Shown here: positions 1 to 9,458 of the stretch, piece by piece
Layout of the letters: each line of letters begins with the position of its first letter
Numbering within the stretch: the first letter of the stretch is position 1
Origin: Chitinophaga caeni
GTDB taxonomy: Bacteria > Bacteroidota > Bacteroidia > Chitinophagales > Chitinophagaceae
Direction: 5' to 3'
Length of the DNA stretch: 64,000 bases
Assembly (NCBI RefSeq): GCF_002557795.1
Contig: NZ_CP023777.1
Span: forward strand, 3,047,001-3,111,000
Translations under genes and position numbers: made by a program
Notes under the pieces: model-generated
Told to the model about the DNA's origin: nothing
Seen by the model: the letters and a program-made list of their open reading frames with translations, nothing else
The model's database searches: none

Positions 1-167
1 AATCCTTCTTCTTCGTTAGGCATTTCCACGAAACCGAAACCGCGGGAACGGCCAGTTTCATGATCTTTGATGATCTTAGCTGAGGTTACTTGTCCGAATT
101 CGCTGAAGAGCTGGTGAAGGTCTTCATCGTTCAACCTGTAGTTCAGGTTGGCTACGTAGATGTTCAT
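1..167 (-). CDS. RRM-domain RNA-binding protein, C-terminus outside window
   Basis: The minus strand from the ATG at 167 reads a typical single RRM. RNP2 is visible as IYVANL at residues 3-8 and RNP1 as RGFGFVEM at about residues 42-49. These small cold-shock-like RNA-binding proteins bind single-stranded RNA in the cytoplasm and are common in Bacteroidota and cyanobacteria. About 55 residues are inside the window; the end of the RRM and any glycine-rich tail lie beyond base 1. The gene is divergent from the hypothetical gene at 375, with about 200 bases of AT-rich sequence between them. Confidence 0.9.
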   Translation of the reverse strand, partial: MNIYVANLNYRLNDEDLHQLFSEFGQVTSAKIIKDHETGRSRGFGFVEMPNEEEG

Positions 168-374
168 GAGAATGAAAGTTAAAAAATGAGATAATATTGA
201 ACTTAGTAAATATACCGCAAAAACAGATTCACCCCTAATATATTTTAGCATGTCATATAACTACCAGGTCGCCAATAATTTAAATACCTCCCGGTGGCGG
301 GCAAGGCAGGAATTTTGAAATGGGGAAGTTGCTTATTTTTTTGTATATTAATAGAGCCCATTAAACCTGTAATT

Positions 375-1097
375 ATGCGTCAACTCAGTCATACTTGGTT
401 TGCAGACGGATATATTGATTTCGAATTGAAGAAATACACCCTCCTGGCTTATTTACAAGCTATAAATGAACATTTCAACCAGGTGAAATTATACCCTTCT
501 TTATCTGACCTCGTTTTTCATTTTAATAACCTGGTCGCAATCAAAGAACATAAACATTGGATGCAACAGCAATTTCCCAAAAAACTTTCCGGGGTTGACC
601 TGGAAAAGGTCCAGCTATTGTATGAAAGGATTGTGAATGATGATGAAATGATGGCTGAACTGGAAGATATTATAGAATATGCTATTGCCGAGATGGAAGG
701 CACGATCCAGGAAGGTACCGGTATTTACGATTTTATTGAAGAACATCTTGGCGTTGAACCGGTAGGTATCATGCCGCTAAAGATGGATGAAGGGTTTATG
801 TTGCTGCGAGATGGGCGCCACCGAGGCACCCTCGTATACCAGTACCGGGTAACATTGTTCGAACGGCACGACGAGCAGTACCGGGGGATTCATATGGATT
901 ACCGCTATCATTTCAAGAAAAGCTTTAGCAATACAAGGGAGCAAATAAAATATGAGCTAATTAAAAAGCATCAATGGGATTTCCCGAACCCTGCCGTCTT
1001 TTGTATTGAAACTGACCTGGTGGTGCCAGTAAGGGAAACATTATTACCCATTGCTAAAAGGTCGCTGGTAAAGTATATTTCGACGCATGCGGCTTAA
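375..1097 (+). CDS. conserved hypothetical protein, 240 aa
   Basis: I do not recognise a named family. The open frame extends upstream to 294, but I chose the ATG at 375 because the protein from there starts with a normal soluble N-terminus (MRQLSHTWFADGYIDFE) and the upstream stretch is hydrophobic and low in coding character. The protein is soluble with no signal peptide, has an acidic helical middle (about residues 70-120) and a beta-rich second half containing RGTLVYQYRVTLFER. Its stop codon overlaps that of the convergent DUF4230 gene (shared TTAA at 1094-1097). Function unknown. Confidence 0.75.
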   Translation: MRQLSHTWFADGYIDFELKKYTLLAYLQAINEHFNQVKLYPSLSDLVFHFNNLVAIKEHKHWMQQQFPKKLSGVDLEKVQLLYERIVNDDEMMAELEDIIEYAIAEMEGTIQEGTGIYDFIEEHLGVEPVGIMPLKMDEGFMLLRDGRHRGTLVYQYRVTLFERHDEQYRGIHMDYRYHFKKSFSNTREQIKYELIKKHQWDFPNPAVFCIETDLVVPVRETLLPIAKRSLVKYISTHAA

Positions 1098-1711
1098 GGC
1101 AGCGTAATCTTATCCATTTTTTCATCATCGAAACGAACGGTAACCTTTATGTTTAAAGGACTGTAATAATTTTCTAGTATGCCCTTGATTTTTTTCTTGG
1201 ATTGGTCGGTATAAATTTTATTGCCGGCCAGCTGTTGCCGGGATTGTTGGTATAATTTCTTTTGTACTTCCGTGTACGTTTCATCATCTGAAAACGTGAA
1301 CCAACCCTTCCTGGCGGATGCTTCCATTTCGTTGAGCCTTAGCTCGTAGGAGAGTAATTTGGGTGCCGGTAACTCGATGGTAATACCCTCGCCTTCTTTA
1401 AAATGGAGCTTAAAATTCTTGTCGTCCAAGTCAACTCCATACTTGGCTATATAGGGTACGTTCACCCAAACGGTATTTTCAGCGAATGTTTTTTTCAGAT
1501 TATCGGTCCAGTCCCCTGAATTTTCAATATTACTCCGCTTTATACTGGCAGTTCCCCGCACTTCGAGGGTGGCCAATTCTGCGATCTCCTTAACAACGAA
1601 ACTATTGGAAACTACCTGTTGCGTTACGGTCTTGCTTCCGTATCTCTTGCCCAATGCGAAAACCGCGATTAAAATAAACAGGATGACAATCCAAGCTAAT
1701 ATTTTCTTCAT
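1094..1711 (-). CDS. DUF4230 domain-containing membrane-anchored protein
   Basis: The 205-residue product starts with a single N-terminal transmembrane helix (about residues 4-20) followed by a soluble domain that should face the periplasm. The domain matches my recollection of DUF4230: the early motif VVKEIAELATLEVRGTASI, the WVNVPYIAKYGVDL segment and the alternating charged C-terminal helix. No enzymatic role is known for this family. It ends convergently on the preceding plus-strand gene. Family assignment is from sequence resemblance only. Confidence 0.75.
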   Translation of the reverse strand: MKKILAWIVILFILIAVFALGKRYGSKTVTQQVVSNSFVVKEIAELATLEVRGTASIKRSNIENSGDWTDNLKKTFAENTVWVNVPYIAKYGVDLDDKNFKLHFKEGEGITIELPAPKLLSYELRLNEMEASARKGWFTFSDDETYTEVQKKLYQQSRQQLAGNKIYTDQSKKKIKGILENYYSPLNIKVTVRFDDEKMDKITLP

Positions 1712-1749
1712 AATATTGGTGGTAATCTGCTTTCCAATATAAGAAAATT

Positions 1750-2250
1750 TTATGATGGCTTCTGTTCGTATGTTAGGCTCGCGATTAAAGTTGCATGTTC
1801 GGGAAATTGTGACTGTAAACGGTTCCGTTCTGCCATTTCAAAATCCTGGAAATCAAACCCGGGAGATACCGTGCAGCCTACTAAACTATACCCGCCCGGT
1901 TCTGCCACCTTGGCTGCGAACCAGCTACCCGCCGGTATTACAACTTGGAATTGGCAACCTTGACTTGCTGCATTTCCCAGCTTATGTAAAATAAAGGTAC
2001 CGTCAACTTGAATCTCGTAAATATGCAGGGGCACACCATCATAAAAATGCCACATCTCATCGGATCGGATGCGGTGAAAGGCGGAAAATTGCCCCGCCTC
2101 AAGCAAAAAATAAATTGCTGTGGAAGCATGCCGTGTACCGCGATCGGTTGGTATTTCAATAGCAGCACGGTAAGTTTCTTTGAAGGCCCCGCCTTCAGGA
2201 TGAGGTAACAAGCCTAAAGTAGATTTCCAGTATTGGGCTGACTTAGTCAT
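1750..2250 (-). CDS. cupin-fold DUF985 protein
   Basis: I placed the start at the ATG at 2250 (MTKSAQYW). A longer frame runs to 2352 but would overlap most of the upstream acetyltransferase end. From 2250 the overlap is only 8 bases, which is usual for translationally coupled genes. The 166-residue product has the DUF985/Cupin_5 signatures HPEGGAFKETYR near the N-terminus, then FSAFHRIRSDEMWHFYDG, and the late segment GYSLVGCTVSPGFDFQDF. The family is a single-domain cupin with unsettled function, probably binding a small sugar-like ligand. It forms a two-gene unit with the GNAT gene upstream. Confidence 0.85.
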   Translation of the reverse strand: MTKSAQYWKSTLGLLPHPEGGAFKETYRAAIEIPTDRGTRHASTAIYFLLEAGQFSAFHRIRSDEMWHFYDGVPLHIYEIQVDGTFILHKLGNAASQGCQFQVVIPAGSWFAAKVAEPGGYSLVGCTVSPGFDFQDFEMAERNRLQSQFPEHATLIASLTYEQKPS

Positions 2251-2704
2251 TTTGAATTTGATTTTTATAAATGCTGGGTCTATGAATTTGCATGAAAATT
2301 TCAGGGTTGGGCACCGCCGTAAATCCAAATTGTTTGTATAAACCATGTGCATCCCGGGTGGCTAACATAATTCTTCTCAAGCCCTTCATATCCGGATGTT
2401 CCAAGATAGCTTTCATCATGAATTTAGACAGTCCTTTTCCCCTGTAACCAGGAATAACAAATACATCTGCCAAATATGCAAAGGTGGCTCTATCGGTAAC
2501 CATCCTGGCAAAGCCCAGCTGCTGCCCACCGCCATGATATAAACCAAAACATAAAGAATGTTCCACAGATTTAGCTATAACTTCTACCGGGATATTTTCA
2601 GCCCAATAGGTACCAGACAATACCTTGTAAATCAATTCTAAATCCAGCAAATCCTTATCGGTACTCAGCTTAAACCCATCAGACAAAACTTCATACACAT
2701 CCAT
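2243..2704 (-). CDS. GNAT family N-acetyltransferase
   Basis: This 153-residue protein has the acetyl-CoA binding signature PGYRGKGLSKFMM (motif A, R-x-x-G-x-G/A) preceded by the beta strand FAYLADVFVI. The C-terminal segment RRIMLATRDAHGLYKQFGF is the usual motif B region of GNAT enzymes acting on small molecules or free amino groups. The substrate cannot be read from sequence. Its last codons overlap the DUF985 start by 8 bases, so the two are probably co-translated. Confidence 0.88.
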   Translation of the reverse strand: MDVYEVLSDGFKLSTDKDLLDLELIYKVLSGTYWAENIPVEVIAKSVEHSLCFGLYHGGGQQLGFARMVTDRATFAYLADVFVIPGYRGKGLSKFMMKAILEHPDMKGLRRIMLATRDAHGLYKQFGFTAVPNPEIFMQIHRPSIYKNQIQND

Positions 2705-2822
2705 AACTATTTTTCAACGAAAATAAATCTTTTAATAAGTATCTCCATCCCAAAAACAAAGCCAAGCAAAAATCAGTGCAATTCATAAATCCCAAATAAT
2801 TGCTGGAAGCTAAATATAATTA

Positions 2823-2848
2823 AGCCGGCTCCAAAAATGAAGCCGGCT
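2823..2848 (-). terminator. probable terminator after AraC-family gene
   Basis: Two AGCCGGCT octamers, each self-complementary, sit 10 bases apart (2823-2830 and 2841-2848) and can pair into a stem just past the stop of the minus-strand AraC-type gene. The strand downstream is T/A-rich rather than a clean T-run, so efficiency is uncertain. Confidence 0.5.
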
Positions 2849-2879
2849 CAATATTGATAAAGTGTCCTTATTGAAAGGA

Positions 2880-3740
2880 TCAGCTAGCAGCAGCAGGGTA
2901 CAATGATTGTGCTACTTGCTGAATCTTCCTGAAAGAAATCTGCATTGTCGGTTTTCGATCTTTTTGCGTTGCTAGAATATTTTTATTGGAACCGAAATAA
3001 TAAAAATCTTTTACGAATTGCGAAGGACTGCTATAGCCATTTTGGGCCAATACATGGCGCCATGCCGGCGTATGCAGCTTATGCACCTGCTGCATCGTTG
3101 CGGTAAACCGCGTAATCCTGCAATACATTTGAGGGGTAAGACCGGTAACTTCCATGAACTGTCTTTCCAATGTATGCCGGGAAGTTTTGAAATATTTAGC
3201 CATGGCATCCCAGTCTATTACCGTTTTCTGCATCTCCATATAATGAATCATGCTATCAACTTCTTTTAAATAGCAGGTATGGTATTGCATTTTTTGTATC
3301 AAGCTGCTATCCATCAAGCGGATCATTTCGTCGAATGATCTTGCCGAGGATATTGAATCGCATATATTTTGCCAAAAGTTAAAATCTATCTTCAGCAGGT
3401 CCCTGTAATAATTAACAACGGTATCCATGCTCAGACCTAGGAGGCGATAAGCGCCGTAAGTGTTCAAGCGCACCACGAATGCTTTTACCGGGCCGCTAAC
3501 TTTCGTGGTTTGTTTGCAACTGAACGGTCCTACTACGGACGCCTTCGGTAGTTCAAACGGTACGTGCTCGCAGGGCTGGCATGTAATGGAACCGGAAAGT
3601 ATAAATACGAGCGATTGTTCACCGAGGGTAAACAACTTATGATGGTGGGACAGCTCATCCCAGCTTTCCATCTCAACATAAGTATATTGCTGTACATAAG
3701 GTCGCAATGACAATTGAGCAAGTTTTGACTGGCTTTTCAT
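2880..3740 (-). CDS. AraC-family transcriptional regulator
   Basis: The 286-residue protein has a beta-rich N-terminal half of the type found in AraC proteins with a DUF6597-like sensing domain, and a C-terminal pair of helix-turn-helix motifs at about residues 175-265 (KYFKTSRHTLERQFMEVTG for the first, then a second containing AQNGYSSPSQFVKDFYYFG). The second HTH keeps the G-Y-x-S-x-S-x-F-x-x-x-F pattern. It should bind DNA as a transcription activator or repressor with an unknown inducer. It stands alone, divergent from nothing obvious, so its target is not clear. Confidence 0.85.
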   Translation of the reverse strand: MKSQSKLAQLSLRPYVQQYTYVEMESWDELSHHHKLFTLGEQSLVFILSGSITCQPCEHVPFELPKASVVGPFSCKQTTKVSGPVKAFVVRLNTYGAYRLLGLSMDTVVNYYRDLLKIDFNFWQNICDSISSARSFDEMIRLMDSSLIQKMQYHTCYLKEVDSMIHYMEMQKTVIDWDAMAKYFKTSRHTLERQFMEVTGLTPQMYCRITRFTATMQQVHKLHTPAWRHVLAQNGYSSPSQFVKDFYYFGSNKNILATQKDRKPTMQISFRKIQQVAQSLYPAAAS

Positions 3741-3895
3741 AGGTGCAAGGCATTAATATGAAGCAATAGGATAGTTTCGGTTTTCTAAATTTATAGTAAA
3801 TATACAATATTATTCACATATAAATCGTTTTGCATGAAAATTTTTAAATAGCCGGGGCGATAAATTTTGATCTGTTTATAATTGCTTGAAAATCA

Positions 3896-3928
3896 ATAGG
3901 CGGCTGAAAATGAATTTCAGCCGCCTAT
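3896..3928 (-). terminator. terminator of S9 peptidase gene
   Basis: A 14-bp stem (ATAGGCGGCTGAAA at 3896-3909 with its complement at 3915-3928) and a 5-base loop lie about 20 bases after the peptidase stop. The stem is perfect; the T-run on the minus strand is short (TTGATTTTC). Confidence 0.75.
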
Positions 3929-3949
3929 CGAAAAGTTATATCATACTTG

Positions 3950-6787
3950 TTATTTCACGGTATCCCAACCCCAATCGATCCCTTTTTCTGTTGCGGGAAC
4001 ACCGTATTTTATCCATTCAACGTTCGGTCCGCCCTTGAGGTAATAATCAAAGAACTGTTGTTCCCGCCGCTGTATATCTTTCCGGTTCTGACGCATCATC
4101 AGGTTATGTTCATCATTGTTGTAGTTCAACAACCAAGTAGGTTTCCCCAGTCTTCTCAAACCGGTAAACATCTCGATACCTTGGTACCAAGGTACAGCGC
4201 CATCACCATCGTTTGCCATGATAACTACGGGCGTTTCAACATTTGGCAAATGGAATAAGGGTGAGTTGGCAATATATGCTTCCTGGTCTTCCCAGAGTGT
4301 TGCCCCGATCCTTGATTGACCTAATTCATATTGGAACTGACGGTTCATCCCGCTTCCCCAGCGGATTCCGCCATATGCACTGGTCATATTGGCAACTGGG
4401 GCGCCCGACCATGCTGCTTTAAACAAATTGGTGCGGGTTATTAAATAAGCTACCTGGTAACCGCCCCAGCTTTGACCTTGTATGCCCATATTTTTACCAT
4501 CGATATAGGGCAATTTGGTTAAACTCTCTGCCCCGCTCACGATATAATCGTAAGCGCTTTCTCCCGGCTGCCCCTTCTCGTAAGTGATGTCCGGTGCGAA
4601 AACAATATAGCCGCGGCTTACGAAAAATGATATGTTTAAGCGTGATGGAGTGGGAGCAGGAGCTTGGTAATTATATAGCCCGTCCGACAATTTCTCGTAG
4701 AAATAAAGTAGTACAGGGTACTTTTTACCCGGGTTAAAGTCTTCCGGTTTGTATAATATCCCCGTACTTTTATGTCCTTTAAAAGTTGTCCAGGTATAGA
4801 GTTCGGCTGTACCCCAATTATAATTTGCCTGTTGTGGGTTGATCTGGCTATACTGGGTGGCATCCGCGATATCTTTTCCCCCGAAAACATTCGGAGACAT
4901 TTCGTAGGTGCTCTTCGTGAAGGTGAAATAAGAAGCATTTTTTGCCTTCCGTAAAGAGCGGTAGGCAAAGGGAGCCATTATCACTTCTTGCAAAGCTTTC
5001 TTACGGCGCGCATTGTAAGTAAAATAACCACTGTATTTAGATGTATCATTAAATGCTTCCAAGTACCAGGTATCCTTAGTGCTAACGAAATATTGCTCCG
5101 GATCTAAGCGCTCGTAACGCAAGCGGGTTTTATGCGAGCGCCCGTATCCGCCTGTAATCATAAATGGCGCCTTGCCGGCTTTGGGGTCAACTTGCCAAAT
5201 GTCGTATTGATCATAAATGAAAACGGACTGGTCATCTTCAGACCAGCAAGCGATACCATAGGCGCGCGGGGCGTCCGGAACATCATTCTCAACATCGTAT
5301 AAAGGTTGCGGTATCTCTTTCGTGATTACACGTGTAGTTTGACTAGCAATTTCATAAGCATTCCATTGCTTTGTATTTTGGTCGTACCAGGTAATGTATT
5401 TGCCTGAAGGAGAAATTTCACCGTAGGAATCCAGGTTGTCAACGATCAAGGTTTTAGCGCCCGTTTCCGTGTTTACGGCATATAATTTCTTCAAAGTACT
5501 ACCGGTCCATTGCATGCGGATGCGGTTACCCTTATCTGTAAAGCCCAAGGCGTAAGTAGCATTTTTATCCTGTGTCAAACGGATATTTTCCAGGTCCCCG
5601 TCGGATAGTTGCAGGTACTTATTTGAAGCGGGGTAATATACCGCCGTGTAGGTACGTTTAAGCTCCCGGTCCAAATTCTTCAGTTGCATCGGTTGTAAAT
5701 AATCGTCCTGGTAATGCCAGATATCAACTTTGGCAACTTCAAAATCCACGATGCTAGTATCTTTCGGTGGACGAATAGGCGCTGTTCCGAAGAATAATTT
5801 AGAACCGTCATCACTAAAACTAATTCTCCCGTTTTCTGAAACGCCCCAGCCCCGGGGTATTCCAGGGGAAGCATTAGTTACAACGGTTTCAGCGCTATCG
5901 AGTTTAGGCTGGTAATATTTCAGTTCGTAGAAGTGTTGTAAAGCCTTGCTGCTGTCCCTTGAAACAACGAATGCGACTTGTTCTCCTCGTTTATCGAAAT
6001 TGAATTGTTTATACATGCCATCACCGTAGCTGATAAATTTGGTATCGCGTTTATCTACCATCCAGATCGCTAACCCTACGGCGGAAAGGGAATCCTTTTT
6101 AGTTTTCTCCTTGACGATCAACAAGGAACTTCCCGGCCTGTTAAACTCGTAATGACTCACTCCTTCCAGCGTGTCAGCAAACTTCTGATCGAATTTCCGG
6201 ATGATTAAACTCCCTTCATCATTATCTTTCCCACCGCGTGGCGGTGCAAAATAAGGAGCCGCCGCATCACTTTTTTCAGCTTCATTTCCAGTTGTTTTCT
6301 TTTTATGGGTAGTATCTTTTTGCGGATGTCTTTGGTAAGCAAATACATCCCCGCCTTCTTCGGCTACCGCGTATGATTTCACATCCGCTATACGTTCCAC
6401 GATTCCTGAAGCTAAGTTGAGTACAACTAGGCTGTCGTGCGGCATTTCATTAGGCTTTTTCTTATCGATCTTAGCTTGCCGGAGATCCTTGAAATGCGGC
6501 TTTACCGAACAAACCATGTATTGGTTATTAAATGAAAAATTCCCATTGTAACCGCGATCTACCAAGTAGGTTGTTTGATCCTTTGTACTTTTAATAACAA
6601 GCTGGTCATCCCCTTCTTGGACATCTATATTGTATAAAATCCAATGCCCGTCGGTACTAATTTTCTGTTGACCGATGTTTTGCCAGCCGTCGTAAACAGA
6701 ATGGTCCAGCGGTTTTTTAGATTGTGCTAAAATTGACATCGGGGCGGCTACCATCAAGCAGCTCAGCCAATTAATGTATTTCTTCAT
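3950..6787 (-). CDS. secreted prolyl-oligopeptidase-like S9 serine peptidase
   Basis: The 945-residue protein begins with a signal peptide (MKKYINWLSCLMVAAPMSILAQS). Residues about 30-650 form a repeated WD-like beta-propeller region, and the C-terminal 250 residues are an alpha/beta hydrolase. The nucleophile Ser773 sits in GQSWGGY, the Asp is in ANDGDGAVPW (860 or 862) and the His is His894 in NNDEHN, so the triad is intact. Such enzymes cleave short peptides in the periplasm or at the cell surface. The gene is monocistronic with its own terminator and a long upstream intergenic region. Confidence 0.9.
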   Translation of the reverse strand: MKKYINWLSCLMVAAPMSILAQSKKPLDHSVYDGWQNIGQQKISTDGHWILYNIDVQEGDDQLVIKSTKDQTTYLVDRGYNGNFSFNNQYMVCSVKPHFKDLRQAKIDKKKPNEMPHDSLVVLNLASGIVERIADVKSYAVAEEGGDVFAYQRHPQKDTTHKKKTTGNEAEKSDAAAPYFAPPRGGKDNDEGSLIIRKFDQKFADTLEGVSHYEFNRPGSSLLIVKEKTKKDSLSAVGLAIWMVDKRDTKFISYGDGMYKQFNFDKRGEQVAFVVSRDSSKALQHFYELKYYQPKLDSAETVVTNASPGIPRGWGVSENGRISFSDDGSKLFFGTAPIRPPKDTSIVDFEVAKVDIWHYQDDYLQPMQLKNLDRELKRTYTAVYYPASNKYLQLSDGDLENIRLTQDKNATYALGFTDKGNRIRMQWTGSTLKKLYAVNTETGAKTLIVDNLDSYGEISPSGKYITWYDQNTKQWNAYEIASQTTRVITKEIPQPLYDVENDVPDAPRAYGIACWSEDDQSVFIYDQYDIWQVDPKAGKAPFMITGGYGRSHKTRLRYERLDPEQYFVSTKDTWYLEAFNDTSKYSGYFTYNARRKKALQEVIMAPFAYRSLRKAKNASYFTFTKSTYEMSPNVFGGKDIADATQYSQINPQQANYNWGTAELYTWTTFKGHKSTGILYKPEDFNPGKKYPVLLYFYEKLSDGLYNYQAPAPTPSRLNISFFVSRGYIVFAPDITYEKGQPGESAYDYIVSGAESLTKLPYIDGKNMGIQGQSWGGYQVAYLITRTNLFKAAWSGAPVANMTSAYGGIRWGSGMNRQFQYELGQSRIGATLWEDQEAYIANSPLFHLPNVETPVVIMANDGDGAVPWYQGIEMFTGLRRLGKPTWLLNYNNDEHNLMMRQNRKDIQRREQQFFDYYLKGGPNVEWIKYGVPATEKGIDWGWDTVK

Positions 6788-7684
6788 GGTTTAGATGTTA
6801 TCGTATTTTGGTTGACTTGCCCCTAAGTTAATGAATCTGGGGACTTCTAGGTTAAAATTGGGATGAATGAGCTACTTGACGGATGAACAAGCGTTGGGCT
6901 GCGTTTTTAGGGTTAATATTCCGGTGCAACCATGGAAATAAAAGTAGGAGAGGGCTATCCGCCGGATGAAATGCAGTATAGGTTCATCAGGTGTTGTTAG
7001 AAATTTGATCGATTATTACCAGTAAATAAAGAAGGAAATATAAGTTTTGACATTTGGGTGTAATAAGTATTTAAATTGATATGTCAATTTAATGATCTTC
7101 ACAATAATTAATTTATAACTGAAAATCATTATTGTCCGACTAAATTTTCAACGAAAAAATTATCATCGCCTTAAAAGTTCGATTCAATGTTCATCTGCTC
7201 GTTTCTTGTACTTTTTTGCTTACCCAAAAAACGAGTACCAAAAAAAGACACAAATTGGCCATCAAGGCCGCTAATTTGATCGCTCAATACAACTTTTGTA
7301 CTACTGTATAGCCCAGCTACCCTTCGCTATTAACAGTGCGAGGTTCGACGGTTTTGTTGGCGGGGCTGAATAGATCACCCTTCGCTTATGTCCTTGACCA
7401 GGTAAGGAATCCAAGTAAATTTAATGCAATTTTAGCCGGACAACAATGACCGAAAATATTTGCCTGGTCATTATAATTACTGTACTTCTTATAAATAATT
7501 ACCAGTATGAATGACTTTCTAAAAAAAATATCATATCAATAATTACTGTAGCACAATTAGTTAGTTCAATATTTTTTATAATCCGTATAAATGTGAATAA
7601 TAATATTTTGAATTTTAAAACGTATTAGATACATTTATAAAGATAGCTTACAATATCTCAACATTTAAAACCTACAAATCATCC
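6788..7684. other. intergenic region, about 900 bp, with repeat copy 1
   Basis: This divergent gap between the peptidase and the DUF3472 lipoprotein is much longer than typical here. The middle third is the palindromic-ended repeat at 7126-7449. The remainder (6788-7125 and 7450-7684) is AT-rich, has no convincing open frame on either strand, and presumably holds both promoters; I could not pick a clear TAnnTTTG element in it. Confidence 0.6.
7126..7449. repeat. MITE-like repeat, copy 1 (324 bp)
   Basis: The ends are imperfect inverted repeats: TCATTATTGTCCGACTAAA on the left and the complement of TCATTGTTGTCCGGCTAAA on the right. A close copy of the whole unit lies at 17794-18115, and an internally deleted copy at 52106-52209. 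No transposase frame is conserved between copies. Flanking 8-mers CTGAAAAT (left) and CCGAAAAT (right) resemble an aged target duplication. I read it as a non-autonomous mobile repeat whose parent element is not in the window. Confidence 0.75.
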
Positions 7685-9436
7685 ATGAAACAATTGCTAT
7701 TCTTTATGTTTGGCATAGCTATGCTATTGTCATGTCAAAAAAACCAAGCTATTTTAGATGCAGGCTCAGCAGGACAGTTATCGAACCTCGATGCATCAGT
7801 CATGTCGGCAACCAGTACTGAAATTCCGTTGTATGGAAACGCTTATTTTACCTATAAAGCATCGGGAGCATACGAAGTTATTACTTCCTCGAACGGCTTG
7901 GCCAATTGGACCAGTGCAAGCACGATAACCAGTATCGATGTGGCAGTTCCTTATGCTGGCAACCTCGATCTTAAGCTGATCTTGAAAGTTGCACCGGATG
8001 GAAATAATAGCGTCATCAAGGTTACCGTCGATGGTGTTTCTCAAAATGTTGCTATCTCGGGTGGCACATTTCATGAAGTCACCGTGGGTAGCTTTAGCAT
8101 ATCATCTCCCAAAACGGTTCGCATCGACTTTCAAGGTGTATCCAAAACCGGGGGCTATTACGCTGACCTGTCCCACATCATCGTTGATGGATCCGCGATG
8201 AATGGTAGCTCCGGGCCATCTTATGAAGTGGCGCTTGCCGGGAATGCTTTCATTACAACTTTACCGGGTGGCGCCAGCGAGTTAATAGGCTCTAATGGCT
8301 TGGCTAACTGGACCAACGGCGGGGCCATTGCCAGTGCTTATGTGAGGGTAAATGATACGGGTAAGCTAAGCCTTAGCCTCCGAGCTAAAGTTGCCCCTTC
8401 CGGGAATAGTAGCGTGGTAAAAGTTACGGTTAACGGCACAAGCCAAAACCTAAATATGAGTGGATCCAGTTACCAGGATTATTACGTAGGGGAATTTGAT
8501 ATTGATACGCCGGGTTATGTCAGGGTTGACTTGCAAGGGGTATCTAAAACGGGATCTTATTTCGGGGATGTATCGCATATCATCGTGGGTGGCTCGGCTG
8601 TAGCTAACGGCGTGGTATATTCTGATGATCCGGATTATTATTACTGGGCTCGCCGCGGACCTTCTTGCCATCTTGGCTATACCTTACCGACTTCTTCAGA
8701 TGTGTCATATTATTATTGCGAGCTGGAAGTGCCGAGCGGGCAAGACCCAATCGGCTCCTATTTTATGGCCGATGGTTTCTCCCAAGGTTATTTCGGTATG
8801 CAGGTTAATTCAGCCAGTGAAAGGAGAATATTATTCTCCGTATGGAGCCCGTATAGCACGGATGATCCTTCATCCATCCCGGAAGATTATAAAATTACTT
8901 TGAACCGTAAAGGTACAGGTGTGACCGTAGGGGAGTTTGGCAATGAAGGTGCGGGGGGACAAAGTTACCTCGTTTATAACTGGTCGTCTGCAACGACTTA
9001 TAAATTCTTATTGAAAGGCGTTCCCGATGGGACAGGTAAAACAGATTTCACAGCTTGGTTTTATGCTCCGTCGCCCGGTTCTTGGCAGTTGATAGCGAGT
9101 TTTAAACGGCCGTATACGAATACCTATCTCAAGGGATTCCATAGCTTCTTGGAGAATTTCTCGCCTGATAATGGTTACCATGGCAGAACGGCAAATTATA
9201 AGAATCAATGGGTTTATACAGCGGCAGGTTCATGGATGAAGGTTAATGCTGCAAAGTTCACCGTAGATGGGACTTATTCCGCAAATCAAAGAATAGACGC
9301 GATGGGTGGAACCAATAGTTACGGTTATTTCTTGCAAAACGGCGGGTTCTTTAATACCATCGTAGCGCCTAATACCGTATTAAATTATACGAATACCGCC
9401 AGTGCACCGGTTATCAATTTTAGTACTTTGCCTTAA
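7685..9436 (+). CDS. lipoprotein with two DUF5077-like repeats and DUF3472 domain
   Basis: The 583-residue product starts with a lipoprotein signal ending in the lipobox LLSC (Cys17). Two homologous modules follow at about residues 45-172 and 183-303. Both share the pattern SNGLANWT, then SxVxKVTVxGxSQN, then VRxDxQGVSKTGxYxxDxSHI, which matches DUF5077. The rest (about 305-560) resembles DUF3472, seen next to DUF5077 in Bacteroidota surface proteins and thought to act in glycan binding or processing. Catalysis is not established. Duplication of the DUF5077 module is unusual to my knowledge. The gene stands alone with its own possible terminator. Confidence 0.8.
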   Translation: MKQLLFFMFGIAMLLSCQKNQAILDAGSAGQLSNLDASVMSATSTEIPLYGNAYFTYKASGAYEVITSSNGLANWTSASTITSIDVAVPYAGNLDLKLILKVAPDGNNSVIKVTVDGVSQNVAISGGTFHEVTVGSFSISSPKTVRIDFQGVSKTGGYYADLSHIIVDGSAMNGSSGPSYEVALAGNAFITTLPGGASELIGSNGLANWTNGGAIASAYVRVNDTGKLSLSLRAKVAPSGNSSVVKVTVNGTSQNLNMSGSSYQDYYVGEFDIDTPGYVRVDLQGVSKTGSYFGDVSHIIVGGSAVANGVVYSDDPDYYYWARRGPSCHLGYTLPTSSDVSYYYCELEVPSGQDPIGSYFMADGFSQGYFGMQVNSASERRILFSVWSPYSTDDPSSIPEDYKITLNRKGTGVTVGEFGNEGAGGQSYLVYNWSSATTYKFLLKGVPDGTGKTDFTAWFYAPSPGSWQLIASFKRPYTNTYLKGFHSFLENFSPDNGYHGRTANYKNQWVYTAAGSWMKVNAAKFTVDGTYSANQRIDAMGGTNSYGYFLQNGGFFNTIVAPNTVLNYTNTASAPVINFSTLP

Positions 9437-9458
9437 ATCATAGTTTTTAATTATAGTT

